Shown: positions 43,941 through 53,248, numbered from the stretch's first letter. The stretch is DNA of 64,000 bases from an uncultured Anaerovibrio sp. (GCA_934196075.1 CAKPVW010000006.1:1-64000), one strand, 5' to 3'. Program-made: numbers and translations. The notes: generated from the letters alone by a model not told the origin.

Positions 43941-45263
43941 TTAGGCCTCAATAGTACCTTTCAATATCCAGGTCTGGGCCTGCTGTATTTTTACCTTCAC
44001 CAAATCCCCAGGCTTTTCCTCACCAGTGTGCTTCCACAACACCAGCTTGTTGGTATCAGTCCGGCCATTCCACACAGTTTCATCTGTATGGCTAGGCCCC
44101 TCCACCATAACCTCCAAAGTACGGCCCACCAACCCTTGGTTGATTTCCAGACTAATGCTGTTCTGCAGCTCCATCAGGCGGTTCAGCCTGTCATGCTTCA
44201 CTGCATCCTCCACCTGATGATCCATCTCCGCTGCTGGTGTGCCAGAGCGTTTGGAATAAATAAAGGTATATGCCTGATCATAACGGATTTCCTTGATAAA
44301 CTCCATCAACTGCTGGAAATCCTCCTCTGTCTCTCCTGGGAAGCCTACAATCAAATCCGTAGTCAGACTAGCCTCCGGCACCTGGGCACGAATCCTAGCC
44401 ACCAGATCCCGATACTGCTCCACGGTATATACCCGGTTCATAGCCTTGAGGATTCTATTGCTGCCATATTGCACTGGCAAATGAAAATGCCGGCAGATAT
44501 GCTGGCTGTTTTTGACCACCTCAATCACCTCATTGCTGAGATCCTTGGGGTGAGAGGTCATATACCGCACCCGCTGGATGCCCTCCACCTGATCCACCAT
44601 AGCCAAAAGCTGGGCAAAGGTAGCTTTTTGGTGATCCTTGCCATAGGAGTTTACATTCTGTCCCAGCAAAGTAACCTCCTTATAGCCCTGAGCCACAGCC
44701 TCCTGTACCTCCCGCACAATATCCTCAGGCAGTCTGCTGCGCTCCCGGCCTCTCACGTAGGGCACAATACAGTAGGTACAGAAATTGTTACAGCCATACA
44801 TAATAGGAATCCAGGCAGACAGGGCGGTTTTGCGCTGTACAGCCACATCCTCAGGCATCTCACTCTCCCGCAGCTCTGTATCTACCACATGCTTGACCTG
44901 AGTTCCTTCCAGCTTCTGGATGGTGCTAACCACCTCATGGATTTTGTTGGTGCCCAGCACGAAATCAATATGGGGAGCACGCTTGATGAGCTTCTCCCCT
45001 TCCTTCTGGGCCATACACCCCGTAATCCCCAAAATCAACTGAGGATTGCGGCGTTTCAGAGCCTTGATTTCGCCGATTTTGCCGTATACCTTGTCCTCAG
45101 CAGTCTCCCGGACACAGCAGGTATTGATCATAATCAGATCTGCCTGCTCCATATCCTCCACAGACTGGTAGCCCAGCTTGGCCAGCTCACCCTCCATGCG
45201 CTCTGCATCACTAAAATTCATCTGACAGCCATAGGTTAAAAATTTTACATATTTTTTGCTCAT
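43941..45263 (-). CDS. miaB: tRNA-2-methylthio-N6-isopentenyladenosine synthase MiaB
   Basis: A radical-SAM methylthiotransferase of about 440 residues. The N-terminal UPF0004 domain has TYGCQMNFSDAERMEG and further cysteines (INTCCVRETAE, GITGCMAQ). The radical-SAM CxxxCxxC is in GCNNFCTYCIVPYVRGRERSR, and the C-terminal TRAM domain is near GRTLEVMVEG. It adds methylthio to i6A37 of tRNAs reading UNN codons. The start at 45263 is chosen over 45278 because the first ATG abuts its AAAGG. It is the first gene of the miaB-mutS-mutL cluster. Confidence 0.96.
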   Translation of the reverse strand: MSKKYVKFLTYGCQMNFSDAERMEGELAKLGYQSVEDMEQADLIMINTCCVRETAEDKVYGKIGEIKALKRRNPQLILGITGCMAQKEGEKLIKRAPHIDFVLGTNKIHEVVSTIQKLEGTQVKHVVDTELRESEMPEDVAVQRKTALSAWIPIMYGCNNFCTYCIVPYVRGRERSRLPEDIVREVQEAVAQGYKEVTLLGQNVNSYGKDHQKATFAQLLAMVDQVEGIQRVRYMTSHPKDLSNEVIEVVKNSQHICRHFHLPVQYGSNRILKAMNRVYTVEQYRDLVARIRAQVPEASLTTDLIVGFPGETEEDFQQLMEFIKEIRYDQAYTFIYSKRSGTPAAEMDHQVEDAVKHDRLNRLMELQNSISLEINQGLVGRTLEVMVEGPSHTDETVWNGRTDTNKLVLWKHTGEEKPGDLVKVKIQQAQTWILKGTIEA

Positions 45264-45374
45264 TGATTCTCTATTCATCCTTTATATTATTGTACATTTA
45301 TATTTAAAGCTGATATACTATTGTACACTAAAAAAGGCAAAAATGGAATACCATGGCAAAGGGGATTTGAAGTT

Positions 45375-46625
45375 ATGGCAATAGGAATCATCGCGGAATA
45401 CAATCCGTTTCACAATGGACATAGATATATGCTGCAGGAGCTAAAAAAGCAGCTGCCTGAGGAACCGATTGTCATCTGTCTCAGTGGCAATATCAGCCAG
45501 CGAGGAGAGTTGACTCTGCTGGACAAATGGAGCCGGGCTAGGCTGGCGGTACTAGGGGGAGCCAATCTGGTCATAGAGCTGCCAATGGTTTTTGCCTGTC
45601 GCAGTGCTCAGGGATTTGGGCTAGGTGGTATCAAGCTCCTATCTGCCACAGGCGTAGTAGATAGACTGGCCTTTGGCACCGAATACCCAGATATAGACCA
45701 GCTACAAAAGGCAGCTTCCTTTGTCCCAGATAGCTATCCTCAGGAGTTGCAGAACCTACTAGCTCAGGGACATTCCTATGGCAGTGCCATCACCCATCTC
45801 ATGGCTCAAAAACTCCATTTGCCTGAGTCCATGCTCTACGAACCCAATACCATTCTAGCCTTGGAATATCTGCGAGGCATCCACACCCTACGGCAGCAGG
45901 GACTACCAACCCCCACCCCTCTAGCCATCCGCAGGCAGGGCACCAGCCACGGCAGTACCCAGCCCCAGGGGGAGTTTGCCAGCGGCACCACCCTGCGCCA
46001 GCTGGCTATCCACACCCCAGAGAAGGAAAAGCTGCAGCAGGCTATCCGTCCCCTGGTACCCACAGCTGTAGCCAAAGCCATCAGCCAATGCCCCCACTAC
46101 CCTACCTCAGACCAGCTCTATCCCCTCCTGCGGTATAGACTAGCCACCAGCTCCCCCCAGGAGCTAAGGCAGATTGTAGGCATGGGGGAAGGACTAGAGC
46201 AGGCCATGGCTCAGGCTATCAACGCCCCCAGCTATGAGGCATATATCCGCCAGCTCACCAGCCGCCGCTACCCCTCCACCCGCATCCAGCGGCTAGTTAT
46301 CCACCTCCTGCTGAATATGCATAGGGACACCATCGCCGCCATGGATCAGCAAGGCCCCCTCTATCTCCGAGTGCTGGCTATGGATGCCACAGGCCGACAG
46401 ATTCTGCGCCAAATAAAAAGCAGAGGCACACTGCCTCTGCTCACCAAAGTCTCCACTCTCCTAAACCACCGTCAACTCCAGCATCCCGAAGCCCACACCC
46501 TAGCCCAACGCATGCTGGCTCTGGACATAGCCGCCACCAATCTGCGAAGCCTAGCTATGAACACCCCAGCAGGGCTATATGAGGACTATCTACATTCTCC
46601 TTGTTATTGTGATGTGAATCAATGA
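45375..46625 (+). CDS. tmcAL: tRNA(Met) cytidine acetate ligase TmcAL
   Basis: About 416 residues of the nucleotidyltransferase-like family (formerly DUF795/YlbM). The HIGH-type site is in GIIAEYNPFHNGHRYML, followed by CLSGNISQRGELTLLDKWSRA and FGTEYPDIDQLQ. In Bacillus it uses acetate and ATP to make ac4C34 in elongator tRNA-Met. AAGGGG precedes the ATG at 45375. It is divergent from miaB, and its stop overlaps the convergent pilO by 7 bp. Confidence 0.92.
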   Translation: MAIGIIAEYNPFHNGHRYMLQELKKQLPEEPIVICLSGNISQRGELTLLDKWSRARLAVLGGANLVIELPMVFACRSAQGFGLGGIKLLSATGVVDRLAFGTEYPDIDQLQKAASFVPDSYPQELQNLLAQGHSYGSAITHLMAQKLHLPESMLYEPNTILALEYLRGIHTLRQQGLPTPTPLAIRRQGTSHGSTQPQGEFASGTTLRQLAIHTPEKEKLQQAIRPLVPTAVAKAISQCPHYPTSDQLYPLLRYRLATSSPQELRQIVGMGEGLEQAMAQAINAPSYEAYIRQLTSRRYPSTRIQRLVIHLLLNMHRDTIAAMDQQGPLYLRVLAMDATGRQILRQIKSRGTLPLLTKVSTLLNHRQLQHPEAHTLAQRMLALDIAATNLRSLAMNTPAGLYEDYLHSPCYCDVNQ

Positions 46626-47137
46626 GTCGAAAAAAAATTCAACACCAATCTACTGGACAAACCCTCAGGTTTTTGCTCCAAATCCATAGCACCAATCTGT
46701 ACAAAATACTCTCCCCGGTCGAATTGGCGAAGCAAAGTCACCAAAGAAAAATAATCTCCCTGCAATCTCAAATTGAGGGGATGAACTTGCAATTTGCCCT
46801 GAGCTTTGCTAGCCATAGGCTCCAGCTCCTGTAGTTCCATACCAGCATTTCGAGCAGAATTCTGGGCATAGGCCAACAACTCTGCCATCTGGATTCTATC
46901 TGGCAAAAATTTTTCCCATCTATGCCGCTGTTTGGCCATATCCATTTGATATACCTCTAACTGAGGATGTTCTAACTGTATCTCCTGCAAAGCCGCTATT
47001 TTCATAGTGGCTTTTTCTATGGCCTGTTTTTTCTCCTGATATTCTCCTAACTGCTGTCCGCCAAACCAGATAGCAGCCACCATCCCCACTAATATCAATA
47101 ATAGAGAGACTACAAATATACGCCAAGAAGTGTACAT
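46619..47137 (-). CDS. pilO: Type IV pilus inner-membrane protein PilO-like
   Basis: 172 residues: a short N-terminus, a membrane helix (residues 7-28, VVSLLLILVGMVAAIWFGG), a coiled coil to about residue 60, then a ferredoxin-like PilO fold (GMELQELEPMASKA, LQGDYFSLVTLLRQFDRGEYFVQI). PilO pairs with PilN to join the pilus motor to the outer parts. It is the last gene of the pilus operon and starts directly after the PilM-PilN gene. Confidence 0.85.
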   Translation of the reverse strand: MYTSWRIFVVSLLLILVGMVAAIWFGGQQLGEYQEKKQAIEKATMKIAALQEIQLEHPQLEVYQMDMAKQRHRWEKFLPDRIQMAELLAYAQNSARNAGMELQELEPMASKAQGKLQVHPLNLRLQGDYFSLVTLLRQFDRGEYFVQIGAMDLEQKPEGLSSRLVLNFFSTH

Positions 47138-48229
47138 TTAGATCAACCTCCCCTTTAGCTGGAAATTGACCAGGCCATCCTGCCCCCTATCTGCACTATC
47201 CAAAACCATACCTTTTTCTTTGGCAGTCAATTTGGCCAAAAATTGTGCTATTTGATGATAGGCTGTTGCCTGCCCCTGCAAATGCAAATTGCCATTATCC
47301 TCCAGCTTTGCCCCTGTCAACCAAATACCATCTTCCATATATGCACCCAGTCTAATGAGAGTACCATAGGCAGAGGAATTATTGCTCTGCACATCGGCCA
47401 ACAGCTTACTTCGCTCAGAAATAATTTTCTTGTCTTTTTCTATGGACTCCTGACGCTCAGCTACATCTTCTAGCAAAGCGATTTCATGCTGTTTTAGACT
47501 AAGCTCTCTATCTAACTGACAATCCATATACCAGCCGACTAAAAAAGAACATACTGCAAATCCAGTACATATACCCCACAACCACTTGGTCAGCTTCGAC
47601 CAGTGCCATTGATAAATATATGAAGATATCTTGCCAAAACGCAAGCCTTTTCCCTGCAAACCACAAAGCGCAACATAAAAAGCTTCCTGCATGCCCTGTG
47701 GCCAGCTTTGCCATACCTCAGGCAATTTTAATTCTTCCGCCATCTCCTCACAACAAACAAGAACGCCTATATTGAGCTGAAAAAAATTTCTGCATACCTC
47801 CGTCTTGACATACATATCACTTTTACGAATCGCACCTATTCTAAAATTGCCATCTGCCAATTCGGAAAAACTCAACCAATAGGGTTCCTGCCATGCGGCA
47901 GCAGAAACAAAATCTAATTTTATGGCCTGCTTCAATTCACGACTAGCCATTTCCGGAAAACTCTTTTCGTAAAAATACACCTCTTGCTGTGACAACCCCA
48001 AACAACATATCACGTTTTCTTTTCCCATGCTAGCTGCCAACATGCAAGCTTTTGCTAATAAATCTTGCGGTTCAAGATTATCCATCAACTGATTTTGCCA
48101 AATTATTTTATATTCATCTGATTCATCACCTGCTAGCATAACCATATATACGCTATTTTTTATCTGCTGCACCCCCAGATAAATTGTATCGTGCCTGCGA
48201 AATTGTTTCTTTATTTTTTCCAAAGCCAT
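47138..48229 (-). CDS. Compact PilM-PilN fusion-like pilus assembly protein
   Basis: 363 residues. Residues 1-210 are cytoplasmic and weakly PilM-like (YLGVQQIKNSVYMVMLAGD at the N-terminus), but I see no intact actin-like ATP motifs and this part is half the size of PilM. One membrane helix (about 215-238) leads into a coiled coil and a PilN-like domain (LIRLGAYMEDGIWLTGAKLEDNG, TAYHQIAQFLAKL). The gene thus seems to combine a reduced PilM with PilN. It sits between a pseudopilin and pilO, where separate pilM and pilN genes would be expected. Confidence 0.75.
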   Translation of the reverse strand: MALEKIKKQFRRHDTIYLGVQQIKNSVYMVMLAGDESDEYKIIWQNQLMDNLEPQDLLAKACMLAASMGKENVICCLGLSQQEVYFYEKSFPEMASRELKQAIKLDFVSAAAWQEPYWLSFSELADGNFRIGAIRKSDMYVKTEVCRNFFQLNIGVLVCCEEMAEELKLPEVWQSWPQGMQEAFYVALCGLQGKGLRFGKISSYIYQWHWSKLTKWLWGICTGFAVCSFLVGWYMDCQLDRELSLKQHEIALLEDVAERQESIEKDKKIISERSKLLADVQSNNSSAYGTLIRLGAYMEDGIWLTGAKLEDNGNLHLQGQATAYHQIAQFLAKLTAKEKGMVLDSADRGQDGLVNFQLKGRLI

Positions 48230-48230
48230 A

Positions 48231-48638
48231 TTATCCTATTCCCTCCCAAATCAGCTTTTCTTCATCTTCATCTACAAAAAAACGCCAACGAAGTCCAAAA
48301 ATATTTTCCAGCCTTTTATCTTCCATATTGCGAATTTCGCCTAGCAGCCACAGACTATTGTTCTTTGAAATATACTTCACGGTATAATGCCAAACGCCCA
48401 TATCTCCTTCATCTATAGTTTCAGGATCTTCATTAACAGTATGATACAATTCCTTGGTTCTGCCAAAATCCCTTTGCAGCTGCAATACTTCTTTATACAT
48501 AATCCCCTCAGTCATTAGCTGCATTTTATAGCCCTGCCGTTCAACAACACTTACTTGGGTTTCTTTATTGCTAAAAATATACAGCATGGCAGAGACAAAT
48601 AACATGACGCTTAATAACCATATACCTATAAAGGTCAT
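48231..48638 (-). CDS. Pseudopilin-like protein (PilX position)
   Basis: 135 residues from the ATG at 48638, starting MTFIGIWLLSVMLFVSAMLY, a single N-terminal membrane helix, then a soluble domain with a WLLGEIRNMEDKRLENIFG region. Upstream, in frame and without a stop, the codons read DRERGS just before this Met, which resembles a prepilin leader ending in Gly. The only initiators available there are ATT/ATA codons (about 48660-48668), with GAAGG upstream. The true start is therefore uncertain. Role inferred from position and hydrophobic N-terminus. Confidence 0.65.
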   Translation of the reverse strand: MTFIGIWLLSVMLFVSAMLYIFSNKETQVSVVERQGYKMQLMTEGIMYKEVLQLQRDFGRTKELYHTVNEDPETIDEGDMGVWHYTVKYISKNNSLWLLGEIRNMEDKRLENIFGLRWRFFVDEDEEKLIWEGIG

Positions 48639-48661
48639 ACTGCCTCGTTCCCTATCTTGAA

Positions 48662-49231
48662 TTATAATGTCACACCTTCTTCCGCCACTGGAGCTAAACC
48701 GTATCCATAACTAAAAAATACCCTCTCCAAGCTAAATCTATGATTAGTTTTTTTATTTACCCCTGCTATAGATACTTTTACCTTATTTTCCTGTAGCAAC
48801 TCAATTTGCAAATTCTCTAGATATACATCTGTTAATTCTGTAGCACCAATCATTGGCTGTGTATTTTTGTTTATCCAATAACCTCCATCTTGCTTTCTTC
48901 TTACCCTATATCTTTGCCAATAATCCTTATGATCATAATTCTTGTATTTCAAAAAATGACGTCGTATATAAAGTGTATAATCATCAGCATCTTCTCGTTC
49001 CATCTTTAATTCTGTGCAATAACGTATATCCCGACCTATTTCCTCCATAGGAATTCTTACCTGTTGAATCAGCTCCCAATCTCCTAGAAAATTATAATAT
49101 TGCTTAACTACTACAGTAAATATATTCAACATAGCTGCTGTTAGAAGAATCACCAATGGCACCGTTACCATAAGCTCCAACATAGAAAAGCCTGCTTCAT
49201 ACTGCCTGTGGCATATCCTTTGCAAACTCAA
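48662..49231 (-). CDS. Pseudopilin, PilW/ComGF-like
   Basis: About 189 residues. The prepilin cleavage motif is RQYEAGFSMLELMVTVP (cleavage after Gly, Glu at +5), followed by a hydrophobic helix and a soluble domain with IGRDIRYCTEL, typical of PilW-like minor pilins. The frame overlaps the preceding gene by 35 bp. TTG codons at 49231 or 49225 are the likely starts, following AAGGGGG. It should be cut by the prepilin peptidase encoded in the same operon. Confidence 0.75.
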   Translation of the reverse strand: MSLQRICHRQYEAGFSMLELMVTVPLVILLTAAMLNIFTVVVKQYYNFLGDWELIQQVRIPMEEIGRDIRYCTELKMEREDADDYTLYIRRHFLKYKNYDHKDYWQRYRVRRKQDGGYWINKNTQPMIGATELTDVYLENLQIELLQENKVKVSIAGVNKKTNHRFSLERVFFSYGYGLAPVAEEGVTL

Positions 49232-49559
49232 TTTCTTGCTGCCCCCTTCTATCCTGCCATTTAACTTGCACACTATAGTGAATAAGCAAATCATCATCTT
49301 TCTGGTCTTTGTGAGATATTATGGTATATTCATGCTGATTGGCCTCCACCTGCCTTATTCCCAAATCTTCCGCACATTGATTTATACAAAGTATATCCAA
49401 TTGTTCCCGAGCCAACAAATCTGCCGTTATACTTCCCTCCAAATCCGACATATAAGAAATCTGTACTTGTATGTACATTAGCACACCTACTAAAGCTGCC
49501 ATTACAGCCATGGCTCCCAATAAATCAAAGAAAAAATACCCATTTTCCTCTGTATTCAT
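49197..49559 (-). CDS. Pseudopilin, PilV/GspI-like, with unusual cleavage-site residue
   Basis: 120 residues. The N-terminus MNTEENGYFFFDLLGAMAVM fits a type IV prepilin leader of 7 residues ending in Gly, then a hydrophobic helix to about residue 30. Position +5 is Asp rather than the near-universal Glu. The soluble domain is small. Its start overlaps the stop of the upstream gene by 4 bases (coupled translation). A minor pilin that primes assembly is the probable role. Confidence 0.75.
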   Translation of the reverse strand: MNTEENGYFFFDLLGAMAVMAALVGVLMYIQVQISYMSDLEGSITADLLAREQLDILCINQCAEDLGIRQVEANQHEYTIISHKDQKDDDLLIHYSVQVKWQDRRGQQEIEFAKDMPQAV

Positions 49560-50002
49560 CCGCTTTCCACCCTAGCCCTTCCGACTGTGTCAATAATGAT
49601 TCTTTCTTCATAATTGCCTTTACTGATTTTGATGGTCGCTGCCCCAGCCTGCCCCCTTGGATTGAATCTTATTTCACGACGATTACTCTTGATTTTGACT
49701 TGATGATCTGCTTCATACCAATGCCAGCCTAAATAGCTGGTTTTAATTCCATAATAATTTGTACCGACATAAAGTCTTGGCTGAGTATAGTAAAGACCCG
49801 TGGTGTAATCCCATTGATGTGCCCAAGTCTGAGTATAGCGTATAGTGTTCATTAAGCGTAATGTTTCATATTTGACATACAACTTATCCATATTTACAAT
49901 TTTTGGCACTGCCGCACTACACAGAATCAATATAATTCCTGTACATATCAACAGTTCCATCATACTATGTCCTGATTCCTCTAACATATCCCTGTATACC
50001 AT
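49556..50002 (-). CDS. Pseudopilin, FimT/GspH-like
   Basis: About 148 residues, starting MVYRDMLEESGHSMMELLIC: leader ending in Gly, Glu at +5, then a hydrophobic helix. The C-terminal part is beta-rich with RFNPRGQAGAATIKIS and IIIDTVGRARVESG, typical of GspH/FimT pseudopilins. The ATG at 50002 has GGAG 8 bases upstream and lies inside the end of the peptidase gene. The longer frame from 50047 is unlikely. Confidence 0.8.
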   Translation of the reverse strand: MVYRDMLEESGHSMMELLICTGIILILCSAAVPKIVNMDKLYVKYETLRLMNTIRYTQTWAHQWDYTTGLYYTQPRLYVGTNYYGIKTSYLGWHWYEADHQVKIKSNRREIRFNPRGQAGAATIKISKGNYEERIIIDTVGRARVESG

Positions 50003-50571
50003 TCTAACAGCTCCTGTCCGCAAAGCAGCGATATATAAGTTCCACAAGCCATGAAAGGACCTAAAGGCAGTTTACGACGACGCCATTTGCCATAACACAC
50101 ATGATACACGTACTCCCTAAGGGCTGCCACTAACCCCAAAGCAAAGGTTAAGACAAAAGCCACTATTGAACCTTGCCACCCTAAAAAAGTTCCTAAGGCA
50201 ACTCCATAGCAAACATCACCAAAACCAATCTGCCCAGTAAAAAAATACAAAAAACCAAACATAATCCCCATACAAATCAAACCACTTAAAGCTGTAATTA
50301 ATTGGTTAGCAGGCGCAAAAATTTCCAATATCAAGGATAAAAAAAGCCCCCATAACAACATCCCCAGAGTCAAACGGTGATAAAGTTTGTAATATTGACT
50401 ATCAAGATAGGCAGCAGGTATCATGGAAATGGCCCCCCCTATAGCCATATATATTCTATTGTCCCCCCACAATACCATAACCACTCCAACTGAAGCTGCT
50501 GCCATCAAGAAACATATCATATTTATGTCTTTTCTTAGTAATCCCCAAATTACTTTCCAATCTGTCCCCAT
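49981..50571 (-). CDS. pilD: Prepilin peptidase (type IV leader peptidase, A24)
   Basis: About 196 residues with six or more hydrophobic spans. It has the two catalytic aspartates of A24 peptidases: one in IPAAYLDSQYYKLYHRL (Asp about 57) and one in GQIGFGDVCYGVALG (GxGD). The usual N-terminal methyltransferase domain with its CxxC zinc pairs is missing, so this is a short form, like the core of ComC/PilD or archaeal enzymes; it may not N-methylate. It processes the pseudopilins of this operon. Confidence 0.85.
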   Translation of the reverse strand: MGTDWKVIWGLLRKDINMICFLMAAASVGVVMVLWGDNRIYMAIGGAISMIPAAYLDSQYYKLYHRLTLGMLLWGLFLSLILEIFAPANQLITALSGLICMGIMFGFLYFFTGQIGFGDVCYGVALGTFLGWQGSIVAFVLTFALGLVAALREYVYHVCYGKWRRRKLPLGPFMACGTYISLLCGQELLEWYTGIC

Positions 50572-50596
50572 CCGCATTTTCTCCCCTATTTATGAA

Positions 50597-51013
50597 TCAA
50601 GATTTCATCCCTTCACCCTTGCCAAATTTATCCAATGTTTTTCCATCTAACTCTGCTTCATCTCCTGAGTCAGATATTGCATATACAGTAGCAGATATAT
50701 CAGTTAGTCCCTCATCTTTCAAAATACATTTTCCTGTAGGAGGCTTAAGCTGATCAGAGTGAGAAATATATTCAGATAGATCATCTGCAATATTCTCAGG
50801 ATTTTTTCCATTTTGCAATTGATACATAGTAATAGCAGCATCTATAGTTTGAAGGTCAGTCTGAATCTTGGCGGTATTTGCCATTGCTACTGCATTGTTA
50901 TACTTTGGCACAGCAAAGGAAACAATAACGCCTACAATACCCACATAAATCAGTAGTTCCAACATAGAAAAACCATCTTCAGCCTTTTTAATAAAAAATA
51001 TCCATTTACGCAT
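50597..51013 (-). CDS. Type IV pilin (probable major subunit)
   Basis: 138 residues. The leader MRKWIFFIKKAEDG is followed by FSMLELLIYVGIVGVIVSFA, with Gly before and Glu at +5 of the cleavage site, then an extended helix. A small C-terminal domain with GKCILKD and ISDSGDEAELDG, like ComGC or GspG, follows. Being first among the pilins and after the platform protein, it is the best candidate for the major pilin. AAATGC precedes the gene and a purine-rich GGGGGA site lies before the ATG. Confidence 0.82.
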   Translation of the reverse strand: MRKWIFFIKKAEDGFSMLELLIYVGIVGVIVSFAVPKYNNAVAMANTAKIQTDLQTIDAAITMYQLQNGKNPENIADDLSEYISHSDQLKPPTGKCILKDEGLTDISATVYAISDSGDEAELDGKTLDKFGKGEGMKS

Positions 51014-51024
51014 TTCAAATCCCC

Positions 51025-52194
51025 CTAAAACAATGTCATCATATCTAATATCGGCAAAATCGTACTTAGCACAATCCCTCCTATCAATAGCCCCAATAAC
51101 GAAATCATAACAGGCTCTATCAGCACCGATAGCATATTCATATTGCTATGTGCCTCATTCTGACACACCTCCCCTATATATGCCAGCATACTGGCTAGAT
51201 CTCCACTTTTTTCCCCTGCACAAACCACAGCCATTTCCATATTAGAATACAGCCCCGTTGATTTCATAGCAGTCGACAAACTGCTCCCCTGAGTTATCTG
51301 CCTTTTTATAGACTTGTATTTAAATTGCAAATACAAATTTTGACATATATTCTCCAGCAATTCCAAGCTATTACGTATAGAAATACCACTGTTTATCAGC
51401 ATACTCATAGTATTAAAAAACATTGCATGCTCCTGATAACGATACATTTTTCCAAAAACTGGAATCTTCATTTTGATTTTATCCAAGATGATACCGCCTT
51501 TATTTGTCCTGTGGATTTTCCATATACATCCTATAAATATGGTACATACTAGCAGCACTTTTCCTAGATATAGGCTTAGATTATCTCCTATGCCCAACAA
51601 CATTTTCGTTATCCATGGCAGCTGCGTGCCAAAACCGGCAAATACGGTGGCAAAAATAGGCAATACTTGATAAAGCAATAACATTATTAGTACAACACTA
51701 GCACAACATAGAAATAGTGGATATATCATCATTCCCTGAAGCTTTTTCCTGTCTTCATAGTTTTTTTTTAGAATTTCATGTAGTCTTGCCATAACATGAG
51801 GCAGATTGCCTGACAATTCTCCAGCTCGTACTACAGATACCATAAATTCTGAAAAATACCCTTGAGTCATTTGCATAGCGGTTGACAGAGCATAACCTTT
51901 GGCTAGATTATCCTTAATTGTTCTTTTGGCATCTTCTTGATTTTCCATGGCACTGTCTACGGCCTTCATAGTTGGAATTCCTGCCTCCAACAGAATAGCC
52001 ATCTGTTTGCAAAAATTTACTTGAAATTTTTCTCTATTTCCCTTTTGTTCAGGTAACCAGCTTCTAACTATCTTGGTTGGCACTATCTGCCGTCTGTGCA
52101 ACTCAGCCATTGCTTCTTTGGCTGACTCTGCTAGTATTTTTCCCTTTTCCTTAGCACCTGTAGAATTTACACCCTCATAACAATACTTTGCCAT
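51025..52194 (-). CDS. pilC: Type IV pilus inner-membrane platform protein (PilC/GspF)
   Basis: About 389 residues. There are two GspF domains (residues 60-185 and 265-385), each ending in membrane helices. Motifs include NFCKQMAILLEAGIPTMKAVDSA, VVRAGELSGNLPHVMARL and FFNTMSMLINSGISIRNSLELL with AVVCAGEKSGDLASML. It couples the ATPases to the growing pilus. It is preceded directly by pilT and followed by the pilin gene. Confidence 0.93.
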   Translation of the reverse strand: MAKYCYEGVNSTGAKEKGKILAESAKEAMAELHRRQIVPTKIVRSWLPEQKGNREKFQVNFCKQMAILLEAGIPTMKAVDSAMENQEDAKRTIKDNLAKGYALSTAMQMTQGYFSEFMVSVVRAGELSGNLPHVMARLHEILKKNYEDRKKLQGMMIYPLFLCCASVVLIMLLLYQVLPIFATVFAGFGTQLPWITKMLLGIGDNLSLYLGKVLLVCTIFIGCIWKIHRTNKGGIILDKIKMKIPVFGKMYRYQEHAMFFNTMSMLINSGISIRNSLELLENICQNLYLQFKYKSIKRQITQGSSLSTAMKSTGLYSNMEMAVVCAGEKSGDLASMLAYIGEVCQNEAHSNMNMLSVLIEPVMISLLGLLIGGIVLSTILPILDMMTLF

Positions 52195-52198
52195 CAAA

Positions 52199-53233
52199 TC
52201 ACCCTGCTTTGCTTCCTGAAAGCGTATTTTTTTTCAACAAATTACTGCGACGCAATTTATCTTCTGCTATTGCCATAGTCTGCATACCTTCTGCTATACT
52301 AGCTTCCATAATATTATTTAGTTGTTCGTATTTGCCACTACGGATAATATTTCTCACTGCACTGTTGGCTTTTAGACATTCTAGAGCGCATTCTTTTAAT
52401 CCTTGTCTGCCTGGCAACAATTGTTGCGTGCAAATTCCCACCAATGAAGAGGCCAACAAAGCTCTTGCCATAAATTGTTTTTCTGCTGCATACATGCTTA
52501 TGACTCTCTCCACCGCTTCTACTACACTACCTGCATGCATAGTCGCTATAACATAATGGCCAGATACTGCTGCATTTAACACCGCATGTACTGTTTCCAT
52601 ATCTCGCATTTCTGACACCATAATAACATCTGGAGCTTGCCGCATAGCATTTTCCACAGCCTGACCATAAAAATTAAAATCTACATTCTTTTCCAATTGA
52701 CTAACCAAACTTGCCTTTGAGCACAGCTCATATTCTACCGGGTCCTCCAGAGTTAGAATATGCAAGCTATTGCGCTGATTAAGCTCTTCTAACAACGCTG
52801 CCACCGTGGTACTCTTGCCTGCACCTGTTGCACCTGTTATCAACAAAAGCCCGTGACGATATTCTGCAAACTGCTCTACCAAACCAGCTTGTCCTAGATG
52901 GTCCAAGTGAGGAATTTTTATTGGCATTACTCTAATAGCCAGTGCCATTCGACCTTTCTTGCTATAGCAATGTACTCGATATCTCCATGAGCTGATTTTT
53001 ATAGTGAGATTGACATTTTTCCCATCTATTATCTTCTCTTGTATACGCTTGGGGAAATATTGATGTACAAAATTAAATAAATTTTCACCATTGGGTACAT
53101 ATTGCTTTAATGGTGACAAGACTTCGCCACGTCGCCAAAATATTGGTTCATCTGCTGTAATATGCACATCCGAAATTCCTGCTTCAGAGGCACATCGCAA
53201 AATTCTTTCAAAATCCCTGATACCAACACACAT
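52199..53233 (-). CDS. pilT: Pilus retraction ATPase (PilT type)
   Basis: 344 residues. Motifs: N-terminal SDVHITADEPIFWRRGE, Walker A ITGATGAGKSTTVAALLEEL, Asp box LTLEDPVEYE, Walker B DVIMVSEMRDMETVHA, and the His box VIATMHAGSVVEAVERV. The length and AIRVMPIKIPHLDHLG segment fit PilT, which depolymerises pili for twitching or DNA uptake. It is downstream of pilB; the two ATPase genes are separated by 15 bp. Confidence 0.92.
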   Translation of the reverse strand: MCVGIRDFERILRCASEAGISDVHITADEPIFWRRGEVLSPLKQYVPNGENLFNFVHQYFPKRIQEKIIDGKNVNLTIKISSWRYRVHCYSKKGRMALAIRVMPIKIPHLDHLGQAGLVEQFAEYRHGLLLITGATGAGKSTTVAALLEELNQRNSLHILTLEDPVEYELCSKASLVSQLEKNVDFNFYGQAVENAMRQAPDVIMVSEMRDMETVHAVLNAAVSGHYVIATMHAGSVVEAVERVISMYAAEKQFMARALLASSLVGICTQQLLPGRQGLKECALECLKANSAVRNIIRSGKYEQLNNIMEASIAEGMQTMAIAEDKLRRSNLLKKNTLSGSKAG

Positions 53234-53248
53234 TTCTAGTTCTCCCTT

